Shown one piece after another: positions 27,638 through 37,708 of a DNA stretch of 64,000 bases (position 1 is its first letter; every line of letters begins with the position of its first letter). The notes under the pieces are model-generated. The model was not told where the DNA came from and did not search any database. It saw only the letters and a program-made list of their open reading frames with translations. The stretch comes from JAUIET01 sp045106985 (GTDB taxonomy: Bacteria > Pseudomonadota > Gammaproteobacteria > Pseudomonadales > JAUIET01). The stretch spans positions 1-64,000 of the forward strand of contig JBGCFQ010000022.1 in the NCBI GenBank assembly GCA_045106985.1. The letters are read 5' to 3'. A program made the translations under genes and the position numbers.

Positions 27638-29212
27638 ATGACTTATCGCATGAAAGGGCCAATTAAGGCATCAACCCGCCTGTTATCGCTGTTGCTAGCT
27701 TTAAGCCTGTCATTCTTCAGCCTTGCTGACGCCGCAGAACCGCATGCGGGTAAGGAGGAGGGCGCAAATGAAGAGAAATCCATCCCCGAGCCCACAGCCT
27801 TCATTACGCAGCATTCCGGCGTGTTCAATGGTAAGAAAATTAATTACACCGTAACCGCGGGTGAAACCTACCTGCAAAATAAAGACGGCAATCCAAAAGC
27901 AAGCATATTCTCCTTCGCTTACACCAAGAAAGGCCCAGCCAACGCCAACAGGCCTGTTACCTTTGTTTGGAACGGTGGCCCAGGGTCGGCGTCAGTGTGG
28001 CTGCACATAGGTTCTTTCGGGCCTAAGCGTGTGTCTGTTCCCAGCAATGCTCAATACCCAGGCCCTCCTCCGTATAGCGTGTTAACTGCGCCTGAAACCA
28101 TTCTGGATGTCACTGACCTGGTATTTGTCGACCCGGTGGGAACGGGTTATTCCACCGCCTTGGGCGAGCATGAGAACAGCGAGTTTTGGGGTTTGAACGA
28201 AGACGCTGAATCTATGGCGGAGTTCATTCGGGATTGGAGTACTGCTAATGGCCGCTGGAATGCGCCACGCTTTCTATTGGGAGAGAGTTTTGGAACAACG
28301 CGGGCAGCGGCCGTAGCCGACGTATTGCAGAGTGACATGAATATTAGCCTGAACGGTCTTATATTTGTGTCGCAAGCGCTGGATTATGCGGGCTCTTCTC
28401 CCTACATGAGCAACAACCTTATTTCCTATATAACCTATTTGCCGACCATGGCGGCGGCCGCATTGCATCACAAAAAGATTAGCCCAGCGCCGGAAAGCAC
28501 AGAATCATTCCTTCGTGATGCACGTCGGTTCGCAACCGATGAATTACTGCCTGCTCTGTTTAACGGTAATCAACTTGGCTCTGAGCAGCGCGCGCAAGTG
28601 GCTGAGCGTCTTGCTTGGTTCACAGGTCTTAGCCCGGAATACATTGAACGCGCTAATCTGCGCGTTAATGGTTTTAGCTTTGCAAAAGAGTTGCTGCGCG
28701 ACCAAGGTTTAGCGCTGGGTTTGCTGGATGCACGTTACACACGCGACGACATTGATGATCTAGAAAGTCAGCCAGAGAGTGACGCTGCTGGCGACGCCAT
28801 TTCTGCTGCATTCCAAGCGGCCATGCGAAGTTATATGCATACCGACCTTAAAATAGATTGGAATCGCCTGTATAAATCACCGTCGGACGATGAGCTAGGC
28901 GACAAATGGCGATGGCGTACCGTGCCTGATGACTCTGGATGGGAACCTTGGCCCGTTAACACAGCAGGTGATTTAGTGAGAGCTCTGCGCGTTAACCCTA
29001 GCCTTCAGGTAATGGTGGCTTCTGGCTACCACGACCTGGTTACACCGTTTTTCGACGCTGAATATACTTTAAACCGACACGGAATAAAGCAGGGCAGGGT
29101 TGAGTACCATTACTATACCGGTGGACACATGATGTATGTGCATGAACCTTCGCGTACAGATTTACTCAACGATGTGCGTGCGTTTGTGACACGCCAGCTT
29201 GGCATTGAATAA
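27638..29212 (+). CDS. S10-family serine carboxypeptidase
   Basis: 524 residues from ATG 27638 (ribosome-binding site AAGGAA; an upstream TTG is less likely). Signal peptide STRLLSLLLALSLSFFSLAD. Catalytic triad residues: Ser in LLGESFGTTRA, Asp in SGYHDLVTPFFD, His in YTGGHMMYVH; FVWNGGPGSASVWLHIG is the substrate-carboxylate/oxyanion region. Releases C-terminal residues from peptides in the periplasm or outside. Followed by the Tat-exported amidase 28 bp on, so they may share a transcript for peptide or amide scavenging. Confidence 0.93.
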   Translation: MTYRMKGPIKASTRLLSLLLALSLSFFSLADAAEPHAGKEEGANEEKSIPEPTAFITQHSGVFNGKKINYTVTAGETYLQNKDGNPKASIFSFAYTKKGPANANRPVTFVWNGGPGSASVWLHIGSFGPKRVSVPSNAQYPGPPPYSVLTAPETILDVTDLVFVDPVGTGYSTALGEHENSEFWGLNEDAESMAEFIRDWSTANGRWNAPRFLLGESFGTTRAAAVADVLQSDMNISLNGLIFVSQALDYAGSSPYMSNNLISYITYLPTMAAAALHHKKISPAPESTESFLRDARRFATDELLPALFNGNQLGSEQRAQVAERLAWFTGLSPEYIERANLRVNGFSFAKELLRDQGLALGLLDARYTRDDIDDLESQPESDAAGDAISAAFQAAMRSYMHTDLKIDWNRLYKSPSDDELGDKWRWRTVPDDSGWEPWPVNTAGDLVRALRVNPSLQVMVASGYHDLVTPFFDAEYTLNRHGIKQGRVEYHYYTGGHMMYVHEPSRTDLLNDVRAFVTRQLGIE

Positions 29213-29240
29213 TTTAAAAAGACTAGGGGAATGACGCTTT

Positions 29241-30779
29241 ATGCGAGTTCAAAAACGTAGAGACTTTTTAGCTTCCGCCGCTACTTTAGTGGCGGCCATG
29301 TCTGCGCCAAAGCTTACGGGAGCAAACGCAATGAGCCGCAAGCCGGCGTCTATGCGATTTGATGAGTACGTCACTTTCGATGCCATGGGGCTTGCCGAGT
29401 TGGTGAGCAAGGGCGAGGTCAGTGCCCAAGAACTGCTTGAGATTGCCATTGCTCGTAGTGCCCAGGTGAACGGCACACTAAACGCCATTAACCTTCCTTA
29501 TTTTGACCTGGCGCGCGATGCTATAAAAGCAGGGTTAGCCGAGGGTCCTTTAACCGGTGTGCCCTGGTTACTGAAAGACCTGCACATGAAGCTGAAAGGT
29601 ACCCGAACGACTTACGGTTCTCAGTTTTTTGCCGACTACACAGCCGACTATAACAGCACCTTGGTAGACAGGTACCAGCAAGCTGGCTTAGTGATTTTTG
29701 GTAAAACCCATAGCCCTGAATTTGGCGGCACAGCAACAACCGAGTCGGCTTTATGGGGTGATACTCTTAACCCTTGGAATCTGGAACACAGCAGCGGCGG
29801 CTCCTCGGGTGGTTCTTCGGCTGCGGTCTCTGCCGGAATTCTCCCAGCAGCTAACGCAAGTGATGGGGGTGGTTCCATCCGTATTCCTGCCTCTTGCTGT
29901 GGCTTATTTGGTATGAAACCAACACGAGCGCGCACGCCGCTCGGGCCAGATAGGTTTGAAGGAGGCAATGGCCAATCGGTTGTGCACGCAGTAACTCGTT
30001 CAGTGCGAGACAGTGCATTAATTTTAGATATCAGCCAAGGATCAGAAACAGGCGCGCCTTATCATGCCCCAGCGCCAGAGCGTCCATACCTTGAAGAGCT
30101 TACGCGTGAGCCGGGCAAGCTGCGAATAGCATTAATGGCCAAGCCTATTGTTCCTATGCCGGTTCATGCCGAGTGCAGTGCGGCCGTCGATGAGGCTGCA
30201 AGGCTGTGTGAGCGTCTTGGGCACGAAGTAGTAGAGGCTGCGCCAGCGGTTCCTGTTAAAGAGTATTATGAAGCTGTAGGCGTTATATCGGCAGTGGGGG
30301 CTTTGGCAACCGTTACTGCTCGAGAGAAGGTGCTGGGTCGTAAAGTCACACGCGAAGACCTTGAACCGATCACATTCGCCCGAGCGCAACAAGGTAGGTC
30401 CATAACGGGTTTGCAATACGCACAAGCGCGACGTTTTTTTCATCAAATGGGCGCTGTGCTAGGGCAGTTCCATACGCAGTACGATTTAATACTCAGCCCT
30501 ACTATGGCCAGCCCGCCAGCAAAGATAGGAGAGCTTAGTCTGAGGGCAAACTTTGAGTCTTACCAGCGTGCTGCCGTAAATGCTTCAGTGTTTACTCACC
30601 TGTTTAATGTGACTGGTCAGCCAGCCATGTCGGTACCATTGTATTGGAGCGCTTCGGGTTTGCCGATTGGGGTTATGTTTGCGGCACGCTTTGGCGATGA
30701 GGCGACTTTGTTTCGCCTTGCGGCGCAGCTGGAACAAGCACAGCCCTGGTTTGGTAAGATGCCTGATATGAATGTTTAG
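29241..30779 (+). CDS. Tat-exported amidase (amidase signature family)
   Basis: 512 residues. Twin-arginine signal QKRRDFLASAATLVAA. Catalytic Ser-Ser-Lys triad: K112 in PWLLKDLHMK, the Gly/Ser-rich SSGGSSGGSSAAVSAG and the nucleophile in GGGSIRIPASCCG. Hydrolyses amides; substrate unknown. Found on the same strand immediately after the S10 carboxypeptidase. Confidence 0.93.
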   Translation: MRVQKRRDFLASAATLVAAMSAPKLTGANAMSRKPASMRFDEYVTFDAMGLAELVSKGEVSAQELLEIAIARSAQVNGTLNAINLPYFDLARDAIKAGLAEGPLTGVPWLLKDLHMKLKGTRTTYGSQFFADYTADYNSTLVDRYQQAGLVIFGKTHSPEFGGTATTESALWGDTLNPWNLEHSSGGSSGGSSAAVSAGILPAANASDGGGSIRIPASCCGLFGMKPTRARTPLGPDRFEGGNGQSVVHAVTRSVRDSALILDISQGSETGAPYHAPAPERPYLEELTREPGKLRIALMAKPIVPMPVHAECSAAVDEAARLCERLGHEVVEAAPAVPVKEYYEAVGVISAVGALATVTAREKVLGRKVTREDLEPITFARAQQGRSITGLQYAQARRFFHQMGAVLGQFHTQYDLILSPTMASPPAKIGELSLRANFESYQRAAVNASVFTHLFNVTGQPAMSVPLYWSASGLPIGVMFAARFGDEATLFRLAAQLEQAQPWFGKMPDMNV

Positions 30780-30862
30780 CTATTTTAAGTAAGCGCAATG
30801 CGCTGAGGCTGCTTGCATGAACACAGCGAGAGTAATACTCGCAATTTGGAGCTATTGCGAAA

Positions 30863-30880
30863 GCCTCGTATTCACGAGGC
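30863..30880. terminator. Possible shared terminator hairpin
   Basis: GCCTCGT-ATTC-ACGAGGC, a 7-bp stem, sits between two convergent genes. It is followed by TTT only on the minus strand, so it is a weak candidate. Confidence 0.4.
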
Positions 30881-30900
30881 CTCCGCCCAAACCCTATTGC

Positions 30901-31353
30901 TTACTTTATCGTGATTTCACGTATTAGGTAATCGCCGGTTATGGTTCGCATGCCGGGGTAATTCTTCTGCGATATCTCCGTAGATTCGTCGCTATTTTCT
31001 TTGCCCCACTTTTCCATGAACTCTTTATAACGCTTTTTATTTGGCGCAAGATCAGAGGTGTTTGCGAACTTTGTTAGCAGCAACAAGTTGAAGTCGCCGC
31101 TTTGTGGCAGGTCACTTCGAAATATTGAATAGCTTTCAATATGCCCCAGCTGCTTTGATATCTCATTGCTGGCTACCCAGGTCTTTTTCAAGCCCTCTAG
31201 ATAAGCATCACCCATGTTTGCATCGACCTTTACAGTACTAAGAGCCCAGACTGAGTCACTCATTTCATAGTCAACAAATGGTTCTAGGTCTGCGAATGCC
31301 GCCCAAGAAGTTAGCGACAACAATAGAGACGCAAGCGTCAGTTTAATTTTCAT
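30901..31353 (-). CDS. Secreted hypothetical protein
   Basis: 150 residues from ATG 31353 (an alternative ATG three codons upstream). Signal peptide KLTLASLLLSLTSWAAFA. The mature region resembles a dimeric alpha/beta (NIPSNAP-like) fold in outline, with IESYSIFRSDLPQSGDFNLL and a Lys-rich helix, but this is weak. Single gene. Confidence 0.6.
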   Translation of the reverse strand: MKIKLTLASLLLSLTSWAAFADLEPFVDYEMSDSVWALSTVKVDANMGDAYLEGLKKTWVASNEISKQLGHIESYSIFRSDLPQSGDFNLLLLTKFANTSDLAPNKKRYKEFMEKWGKENSDESTEISQKNYPGMRTITGDYLIREITIK

Positions 31354-31571
31354 ATTTTCCACCGTTTTTTTGAATGTTTTTGAACTGCGACTCGACTATA
31401 GCACTTGCGACTGCGGCGGGATATATTACTGCGTTTAATTAATGTTGCTGCTGCAGAGAATGCCCTCACACGCTTCTAATCATGGACACTGTCCTTTTGC
31501 CGAGGCAAATTTTCATAAGGCGTTGAATCGCTGTTATCATTACTCCAATTACCGTTCAAGAAAAACCATCG

Positions 31572-34220
31572 ATGTTTAAAACAGCCAACGCCTTAATAAT
31601 CCTGGCTTTCTTGTCTATGTCAGTTTTTGCAGCACCTACTGCGCTGCAACTCAATCAGAGTAATATTGCTGAGTTTCAGTCGGCCGGCCCAGACGCGATA
31701 GGAGGCATTGGCGACTGGCTATTGAGCAGCGGCACTATGTGTGCGGTGATCAGTGACCTAAAGCATGAAACAGGTTTAATGGCCGGCGGTGGCGCTTTAG
31801 TTGACGTTTACGACTGTAAAGCAGGCAACGATCAATGGTCTTTTCAGCATTTCGTACCGAATGTTGATAAGAATACCTTGCTTACAACGCGTGCCATTCA
31901 TGTTGTACAGTCGGCTACAGAGGCGTCGGTTCAGGTAAAAGCTGAAGGATATGGTTTAGAGCTCACAACGCAGTACACAATGGGACTGGGCAAGCCCTCA
32001 GAGATGCGTGTGACACACGATGTACAGCGCACTGCTGAAGGCGCGTCGCTGGGCATGCTTGGCCTGTTAACGCTGCACCCGCATATGTCGCTTACCCCCT
32101 TTTCTATTTCAACAAGCTTGCCCGCTTACAGCTTGGGGTTTGAGTACCCTGCGTCAACCACTGAAGACATGCTGTCTCTGGTGCGTGCCATGGTTCCAGC
32201 TGACGTGCATGTTCTGGTTGGTGATGCGGCATTGAGCGAGGTGAGCTATGGCATTCAGTTGCGCAAGGCTGAGCTGATTGATACTGATGGCGAGGCTGTC
32301 GCTTTGCCAGCATTTCAGCAAACAGCCGATACCTATAGCATGCAAGGCGTGTTGAGTAGGCCGCCTTGGTTGGGCGGCAGTGGCAAGCTGGGAGTGCTTG
32401 AATTTGCGCAAAGCCAATGGATGGATATCGACATAGGTGAGCGAATTCGTTTAGAGCAAACAATTTACTTGGGTGCTAGGGCTGATGTTGCCGCAGTGAG
32501 CAATCAAATTTACGCTGGCCCCACGCTGTCGGGTTCCGTGGCATCCGCGGCCGCTGTGGTTAATGTATTTACTGAAGAAGGGCATGCCATTACCAGTGTG
32601 CGCCCCTCAAGCGATGGACTGTTCAGCGTTCGACTGCCTTCAGCGACGCGCAAGGTTAGCTTAGCTGTCAAGGAACCAGCGCTGCCCGACTCGAAGCAGT
32701 ACGACTTTGCCCTTGCTGGTGACTCACTGAATGTCGGCGAACTGTCTTCTGGAGTACCAGCGCAATTGCGCATAGAAAACGACTCGGCTCTGCGGTTAAC
32801 CTTTGTTGGCCAAAACGGTACACCCAATCCAAATTTCTATGCCAAGGGCTTCAATGCCAGCTTTGGAGGGCCCAAGGATCCCAATATTCAGAAGGCCAAT
32901 TATTTAAACTTTGCTGGCACCAGCAGCGACCCAAAAACAGTAAGCTTGGCGCCAGGTCGGTATCGGGTATTGGCCAGCCGTGGCATGGCCTTTGGTGTTA
33001 CTGAGCAAGTGATTAACCTCTCCGCAGGCAACAACCCGGCACTGATCGTGAACACACCAAAGCGGGAATTATCTACTACAGGCCTATTAGCCGCCGACTT
33101 CCATGTTCACTCAGCCCCCAGCTTTGATTCATACATCGCGATTGACGAGCGTTTGCGTGGCTTTGTTGCGCAGGGCGGTGATGTGTTGGTAGCCACCGAG
33201 CACAATGTGCTTGTGGACTATAGAGAAGACCTGGTACGCACTGGATTGCAAGACGTGGTCAATATACTGAGTGGCACTGAACTTACGGGTATGGCGCGCA
33301 CTCCGTCAGCGCCTTATACCAACGGTCACCTCAATGTGTTTCCAATGCAGGCTTCCCCAAATCAGTTTGCAGGCGGGCTTCCGGCGCATGAAGGCATGCG
33401 GTTAAGAGAATTGTTTGCAGCACTTGCAAGTGAGAAAGACAGCCGTCTGTTTCAGCTAAACCATCCTCGTTCAATTGACCCTTTGGGAGCAGATCAAGAT
33501 TCAAATTATTTCGACCACTTGAACGTAGGGCAAAGTTATAACCCTGAAACGCCGCTGTCAGCCGAGGGCAATCAGTCACTCATTGAAAAAGACGTGGTAA
33601 CCGGGCTGCGAGATATCGATTTCGATGTGCTTGAAGTAGCGAACGGCCCTTACTACGACAATTACTTGCGAGTCAGAGAAGATTGGTTTTCGTTACTGAA
33701 CCAGGGGGAACGAATTGTAGCTACGGCGAACAGCGATACCCATGGCAATAGCTATTTAGTAGCCATTCCGCAAAGTTATGTGCAGTTGGCCAAGTACACA
33801 GAAAGTGATTTTCTAAAAGCGGTGAAGCATGGAAAAGTGTTTGGTACGACGGGGCCGTTACTGAATATTGAGCTTAGCGGTGAAACCGGAACGACAGGCA
33901 TGGGTGAAATGGCGAGTGGCCTCCACTTTACGCTATCTGTTGAAGTACGCGCTGCTTCTTGGGTGCCGGTTGGGGAAATGACTGTTTACCTCAATGGTGA
34001 GCTATACGAACAGTTTCCTGTTGAACGCGGTCAAACCATAGAGTTGCCGCTGAAATTAGCGAAAGACAGCTATCTTGTGGTCCAGGTAACAGGCAAAGCG
34101 TCAGAGTTGTACGAACTTCTTGCGCCGGATTTCGTGCCTTTTGCGTTTAGTAATCCGATTTATATTGATGCCGACGGGGACGGTAAATGGATTGCGCCGG
34201 GTTTGCCTGCGGATAGCTAG
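31572..34220 (+). CDS. CehA/McbA-family (PHP-domain) metallohydrolase
   Basis: 882 residues with a signal peptide (ALIILAFLSMSVFA). The first ~500 residues are beta-rich and unassigned. The catalytic part has AADFHVHSAPSFDS (PHP H-x-H, about residue 510), VATEHN, FQLNHPRS and ATANSDTHGNS, the PHP metal-ligand pattern seen in CehA/McbA carbaryl hydrolases. C-terminal beta-sandwich follows. Hydrolyses an ester, phosphoester or carbamate in the periplasm; substrate unknown. Confidence 0.88.
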   Translation: MFKTANALIILAFLSMSVFAAPTALQLNQSNIAEFQSAGPDAIGGIGDWLLSSGTMCAVISDLKHETGLMAGGGALVDVYDCKAGNDQWSFQHFVPNVDKNTLLTTRAIHVVQSATEASVQVKAEGYGLELTTQYTMGLGKPSEMRVTHDVQRTAEGASLGMLGLLTLHPHMSLTPFSISTSLPAYSLGFEYPASTTEDMLSLVRAMVPADVHVLVGDAALSEVSYGIQLRKAELIDTDGEAVALPAFQQTADTYSMQGVLSRPPWLGGSGKLGVLEFAQSQWMDIDIGERIRLEQTIYLGARADVAAVSNQIYAGPTLSGSVASAAAVVNVFTEEGHAITSVRPSSDGLFSVRLPSATRKVSLAVKEPALPDSKQYDFALAGDSLNVGELSSGVPAQLRIENDSALRLTFVGQNGTPNPNFYAKGFNASFGGPKDPNIQKANYLNFAGTSSDPKTVSLAPGRYRVLASRGMAFGVTEQVINLSAGNNPALIVNTPKRELSTTGLLAADFHVHSAPSFDSYIAIDERLRGFVAQGGDVLVATEHNVLVDYREDLVRTGLQDVVNILSGTELTGMARTPSAPYTNGHLNVFPMQASPNQFAGGLPAHEGMRLRELFAALASEKDSRLFQLNHPRSIDPLGADQDSNYFDHLNVGQSYNPETPLSAEGNQSLIEKDVVTGLRDIDFDVLEVANGPYYDNYLRVREDWFSLLNQGERIVATANSDTHGNSYLVAIPQSYVQLAKYTESDFLKAVKHGKVFGTTGPLLNIELSGETGTTGMGEMASGLHFTLSVEVRAASWVPVGEMTVYLNGELYEQFPVERGQTIELPLKLAKDSYLVVQVTGKASELYELLAPDFVPFAFSNPIYIDADGDGKWIAPGLPADS

Positions 34221-34288
34221 TGTCTGGTGTGGTTAAGGCGTTGTCCTATAGAATGTTGTTTTCTTCATTTTCCTTCTGCGCGCCGCCA

Positions 34289-34681
34289 CTAAGTGAGATG
34301 TCCGTCAGCTACTGACGCTGCTCGTGTCGACTTCCAAATGCAGAACAAAAGCAACACCTGAACAGCAAGGCGAATGCTGAGCATTTCCTCTGGCACGTCT
34401 GGGAACAGTTCAGGGTGCAGCCACATATGAATGTTGGCCGGCGTTACTAATATTGTAAGTAGGAAGAGACCATTGCCAGCCCACTCCCGAAAGCGCGGAA
34501 TTAGAATGCCCAGGGCGCCTAGAATTTCCAGTACTCCGCTGCCATAAACTATTGGCAGATGATAGCCAATGTAGGGCGGCATGATGGCGACAAAAAACTC
34601 TGGCTGAGTGAAATGAGTAATACCACCAATCATAAACCAGAGGAATACAATAGTGAGCCCAATTAGTTTCCAGCGGTTCAT
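34289..34681 (-). CDS. DoxX-family membrane protein
   Basis: 130 residues, four hydrophobic helices. FLWFMIGGITHFTQPEFFVA, YGSGVLEILGALGILIP and ILVTPANIHMWLHP match DoxX/DoxD-like proteins. Probable role in quinone-linked or redox processes, unproven. Minus-strand neighbour of the VOC protein. Confidence 0.85.
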   Translation of the reverse strand: MNRWKLIGLTIVFLWFMIGGITHFTQPEFFVAIMPPYIGYHLPIVYGSGVLEILGALGILIPRFREWAGNGLFLLTILVTPANIHMWLHPELFPDVPEEMLSIRLAVQVLLLFCIWKSTRAASVADGHLT

Positions 34682-34764
34682 AAACGGCTTTCTCTTATAA
34701 TCTGTACGGCGCTGCGAACTTATTTAACTCGATGCTTTAACATAGCAAGCTCATGTTGAAGCTC

Positions 34765-35217
34765 TTAACGGGATAACTGCGCCATGTCTTCCGTTTTTAT
34801 CTCATACAGCTCAATAACATTCCCACAGGGGTCTCGGCCGTAAATGGCTGAAGCACTGTCACCGAAGTGAACTACCTCACCAACAAACTCCATGCCATGT
34901 GTTTTCAACCGATCATATTCCATCTGTATATCGTCAACCTGCAATGCAATATGAGGGTAACCGTGATCACAGGGTCGCGAGCGTAAATCTTTAGGTTCAG
35001 GATTGCTGTATTGCCACAGCTCAATAAAAGCATTTGGGGCTTTCAGCATCGCCATTTTTGCCTTAATAGCCTTTAGTCCTATAGCATTATTCGCATAGGC
35101 GTCGTCATCGAATTCGCTTTGCTGCACGATCTCAAAGCCCAGAGCTTCAGTATAGAACTTCAAAGCCATATCGAAATCATTAACGCCTATCGCGACGTGG
35201 TGCATACCCACAATCAT
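34765..35217 (-). CDS. VOC-superfamily (glyoxalase-like) protein
   Basis: 150 residues: two betaalphabeta modules with HHVAIGVNDFDMALKFYTEA and YPHIALQVDDIQMEYDRL; metal ligands likely H7, E68-like and the C-terminal NVIELYE. Substrate cannot be told from sequence. Lies between DoxX and PurU on the same strand (20 bp from PurU). Confidence 0.85.
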   Translation of the reverse strand: MIVGMHHVAIGVNDFDMALKFYTEALGFEIVQQSEFDDDAYANNAIGLKAIKAKMAMLKAPNAFIELWQYSNPEPKDLRSRPCDHGYPHIALQVDDIQMEYDRLKTHGMEFVGEVVHFGDSASAIYGRDPCGNVIELYEIKTEDMAQLSR

Positions 35218-35237
35218 TTGGTTCTCCTCATTGATCG

Positions 35238-36104
35238 TTAGCCGGCCAAAAAGACAACCGTCTTGTTACCATCCAGAAAAACACGGCGCTCAATATGGTA
35301 TTTCACCGCGGCGGCTAGTGCCTTGCTTTCGTTGTCGCGGCCAATTCGCGTCAATTGCACTGCGTCGGAGTTGTGATCCACACGGGTTAGCGCTTGTTCA
35401 ATAATAGGGCCTTCATCCAAATCCGACGTCACGTAGTGCGCGGTGGCACCTACAAGCTTTACTCCACGATCAAAGGCTTGATGATAAGGCTTTGCACCTT
35501 TGAAACCTGGAAGGAAAGAGTGATGGATGTTTATGCAGCGGCCAGACAGGTTCTTTGTCAATTCATCAGACAAGATTTGCATATAGCGCGCCAGTATTAC
35601 CAACTCAGATTCGGTTTCCGCAACAATTTCGAGTAAACGTGCTTCTTGTTGTGGCTTACTGTCTTTGGTTACCGGAAGGTGAATAAAACGGATGCCTTCA
35701 CGTTCAACCATTGGGCGCAGATCTTGGTGATTGGAGACCACCGCCGTGACATTCATATTTAGATCGCCGTTACGACATCGGTACAGTAAATCATCCAGGC
35801 AGTGGTCAAATTTTGAGACCATAATGACGGTTTTCACTGGCTCAGCCGGATTGAAAATTTTCCAATTCAGTCCGTATTTAACAGCCAGCGTTTCGAACGC
35901 GGTATGAATCTCTTCGATGCTGGGTGACCCAGCTTGCAGTCTGAATAAGGCTCGCATGAAAAACTTGTTTGTAGATTCGTCATCAAACTGTTCTAGAGAA
36001 CAAATATAGCAATCACGGTCAGCCAGAAAGGTCGATATAACCGCTATTAATCCGGTATCAGCCGTACACGTTACGTTTAGAATATACTCGCGATCACCAC
36101 TCAT
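35238..36104 (-). CDS. purU: Formyltetrahydrofolate deformylase PurU
   Basis: 288 residues from ATG 36104 (ribosome-binding site GGGAG). N-terminal ACT domain (ILNVTCTADTGLIAVISTFL) and formyltransferase-type catalytic domain: VSNHQDL, NIHHSFLPGFKGAKPYHQAF, GATAHYVTSDLDEGPIIEQ. Converts 10-formyl-THF to THF and formate, balancing one-carbon units and supplying formate for purines. Length matches the family. Confidence 0.96.
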   Translation of the reverse strand: MSGDREYILNVTCTADTGLIAVISTFLADRDCYICSLEQFDDESTNKFFMRALFRLQAGSPSIEEIHTAFETLAVKYGLNWKIFNPAEPVKTVIMVSKFDHCLDDLLYRCRNGDLNMNVTAVVSNHQDLRPMVEREGIRFIHLPVTKDSKPQQEARLLEIVAETESELVILARYMQILSDELTKNLSGRCINIHHSFLPGFKGAKPYHQAFDRGVKLVGATAHYVTSDLDEGPIIEQALTRVDHNSDAVQLTRIGRDNESKALAAAVKYHIERRVFLDGNKTVVFLAG

Positions 36105-36300
36105 ATTTTTTCTCCCATTAACCAGCATTCTCATATTTTATGGCGCACAACTAACGCCGCCCAATTCACCGCGCTAGAATCTAAAAGTTGGCAGCTAATT
36201 ACCATGCAATTATGCCCTATTTCTTAGCATCGCACATTTGAAGAGTTATCAGCGTGCTGAACTATTCACCCACTCGTTTTGCGTGGCTAACTTCTTAACG

Positions 36301-36720
36301 CTACTTACTAGCCGTCACTTCGCCAAGCTTGATGCCAAGCCATGCCATGGGAATATAGGCCAATAGAAGGTCCGAAGCATTAAACCAAATAGGCGAGGGG
36401 AGCATAAACACGCTTGAAATACCGCCGACCAGAAAAAAGCCTCCTACTAGAAAGCTCATACTTTGTTTGCGCGATGACGCTATCAGGTAAGCGAGGTAAG
36501 CACCGACAAGAGTACCTAGCGCATGAGCTAGGAATGGAAACAGGAAGTGTTTTGGCGCGAACAAATGCATTGTTTCGCTAAGTCCCTCCATGGTCGTTAC
36601 ATCCGCACCGTCAGGTGGCGGAATTAATTGCGGTCCAATAGTTATTAAAGCCATGTTCACAGCGCTGCCTAAAGCAAGACCAACGACGAGAGCAAGGGTG
36701 TTTAGAGCGACGACTTTCAT
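36301..36720 (-). CDS. Conserved membrane protein, unknown
   Basis: 139 residues, four hydrophobic segments (TLALVVGLALGSAVNMAL, LFPFLAHALGTLVGAYLAYL, FLVGGFFLVGGISSVFML, LLAYIPMAWLGIKLG). Resembles small bacterial membrane proteins seen near unrelated genes; function unknown. Confidence 0.75.
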   Translation of the reverse strand: MKVVALNTLALVVGLALGSAVNMALITIGPQLIPPPDGADVTTMEGLSETMHLFAPKHFLFPFLAHALGTLVGAYLAYLIASSRKQSMSFLVGGFFLVGGISSVFMLPSPIWFNASDLLLAYIPMAWLGIKLGEVTASK

Positions 36721-36801
36721 AGGTGGTGACTCCTGTTAACACTCAATTTTGAGATGTGATATTAAATTGTGTACTTGTTCTAGTTCTAGCACGATCTGAA
36801 G

Positions 36802-37290
36802 CTAGTCAATTTTCGAATTCACACTTAGCTTCATTTCAACCATTGATGCTACAAACCCCGCTTTTTCATAAGCCCGTACAGCGGCCTGATTTTCAGCATA
36901 AACATCCAAATAGAAATCTGATACGCCTTGCTTCTTGCCCCAGTTTATCAATGCATCCATTATCTTTCTGTTTACTCCAAGTCCGCGATATTCGGAGTCG
37001 ACGTACATAAAGCCAAGATAGCCATGATACTCGTGAATAAACGATTGCTTGGAACGACGAATATCTATATAGCCTGTGCCAATAATTCCGCTGTGCTCAT
37101 TCGCTCCTAATTCAGCAACTATAAGGTGCGATTTATCATTGGTCAGGAGACTGTGTAAATCATAGTAGTGTGCGCCTTCCATTTTAATTGTCGAGTTAAA
37201 TGGCCTTTCTGCCTCTAGCACTTTTTGCTCTAAGGCTAGCAATGTGATCTTGTCACTCAATGACGCTTTTCTTAAGCTGACCTCATTCAT
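36802..37290 (-). CDS. GNAT-family N-acetyltransferase
   Basis: 162 residues. Motif A acetyl-CoA loop FMYVDSEYRGLGVNRKIMDA and motif B FYLDVYAENQAAVRAYEKAG are clear. Transfers an acetyl group from acetyl-CoA to an amine. Start ATG 37290. Substrate unknown. An overlapping 79-residue frame at 37283-37522 is not credible. Confidence 0.88.
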   Translation of the reverse strand: MNEVSLRKASLSDKITLLALEQKVLEAERPFNSTIKMEGAHYYDLHSLLTNDKSHLIVAELGANEHSGIIGTGYIDIRRSKQSFIHEYHGYLGFMYVDSEYRGLGVNRKIMDALINWGKKQGVSDFYLDVYAENQAAVRAYEKAGFVASMVEMKLSVNSKID

Positions 37291-37708
37291 TACGTTGAAA
37301 AATACTCCCGATTTTGTCCGCGGTACTTAAAGAAAGACTGCTCATTCTAGCGGTAAATGGCAGAGTAAGCATGGGTTTACTATTCGATACCCCGCAGTCT
37401 ATTAGCTTGAGAGAATAGCTTCTGAGTATTGTACACGCAGCAAGTCGATTGGCCTGGATACGGACTTTAAATAAATGATCCCTGATGGGTGCAGAGAAGA
37501 AGGGCTTGAATTCGTTCTTCATGCTTTCTGATTGGCGTTAAAACTCCGGTACATCGTAAATGTGAGGTTCATAGTTAACCTATGGCAAAATCAATCGAGG
37601 CATTACCCTTATCAGTCATTGCGATTTTCATATATTCTACGACCGACGGTCCTTACAGCTAATGTTCCTGTAAGTTATGGCCACATTGAGTTAAAGAGAA
37701 TACTGATT
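37291..37708. other. Intergenic stretch between divergent genes
   Basis: 418 bp separating the GNAT and DUF3237 genes. One minus-strand frame (37283-37522) and the in-frame upstream extension of the DUF3237 gene were considered; neither has good start signals. Both divergent promoters presumably lie here; no clear box was read. Confidence 0.4.

Noticed and set aside
37283..37522. 79-residue minus-strand frame before the GNAT gene
   Set aside because: Weak start, overlaps the GNAT start and has no protein-like pattern.
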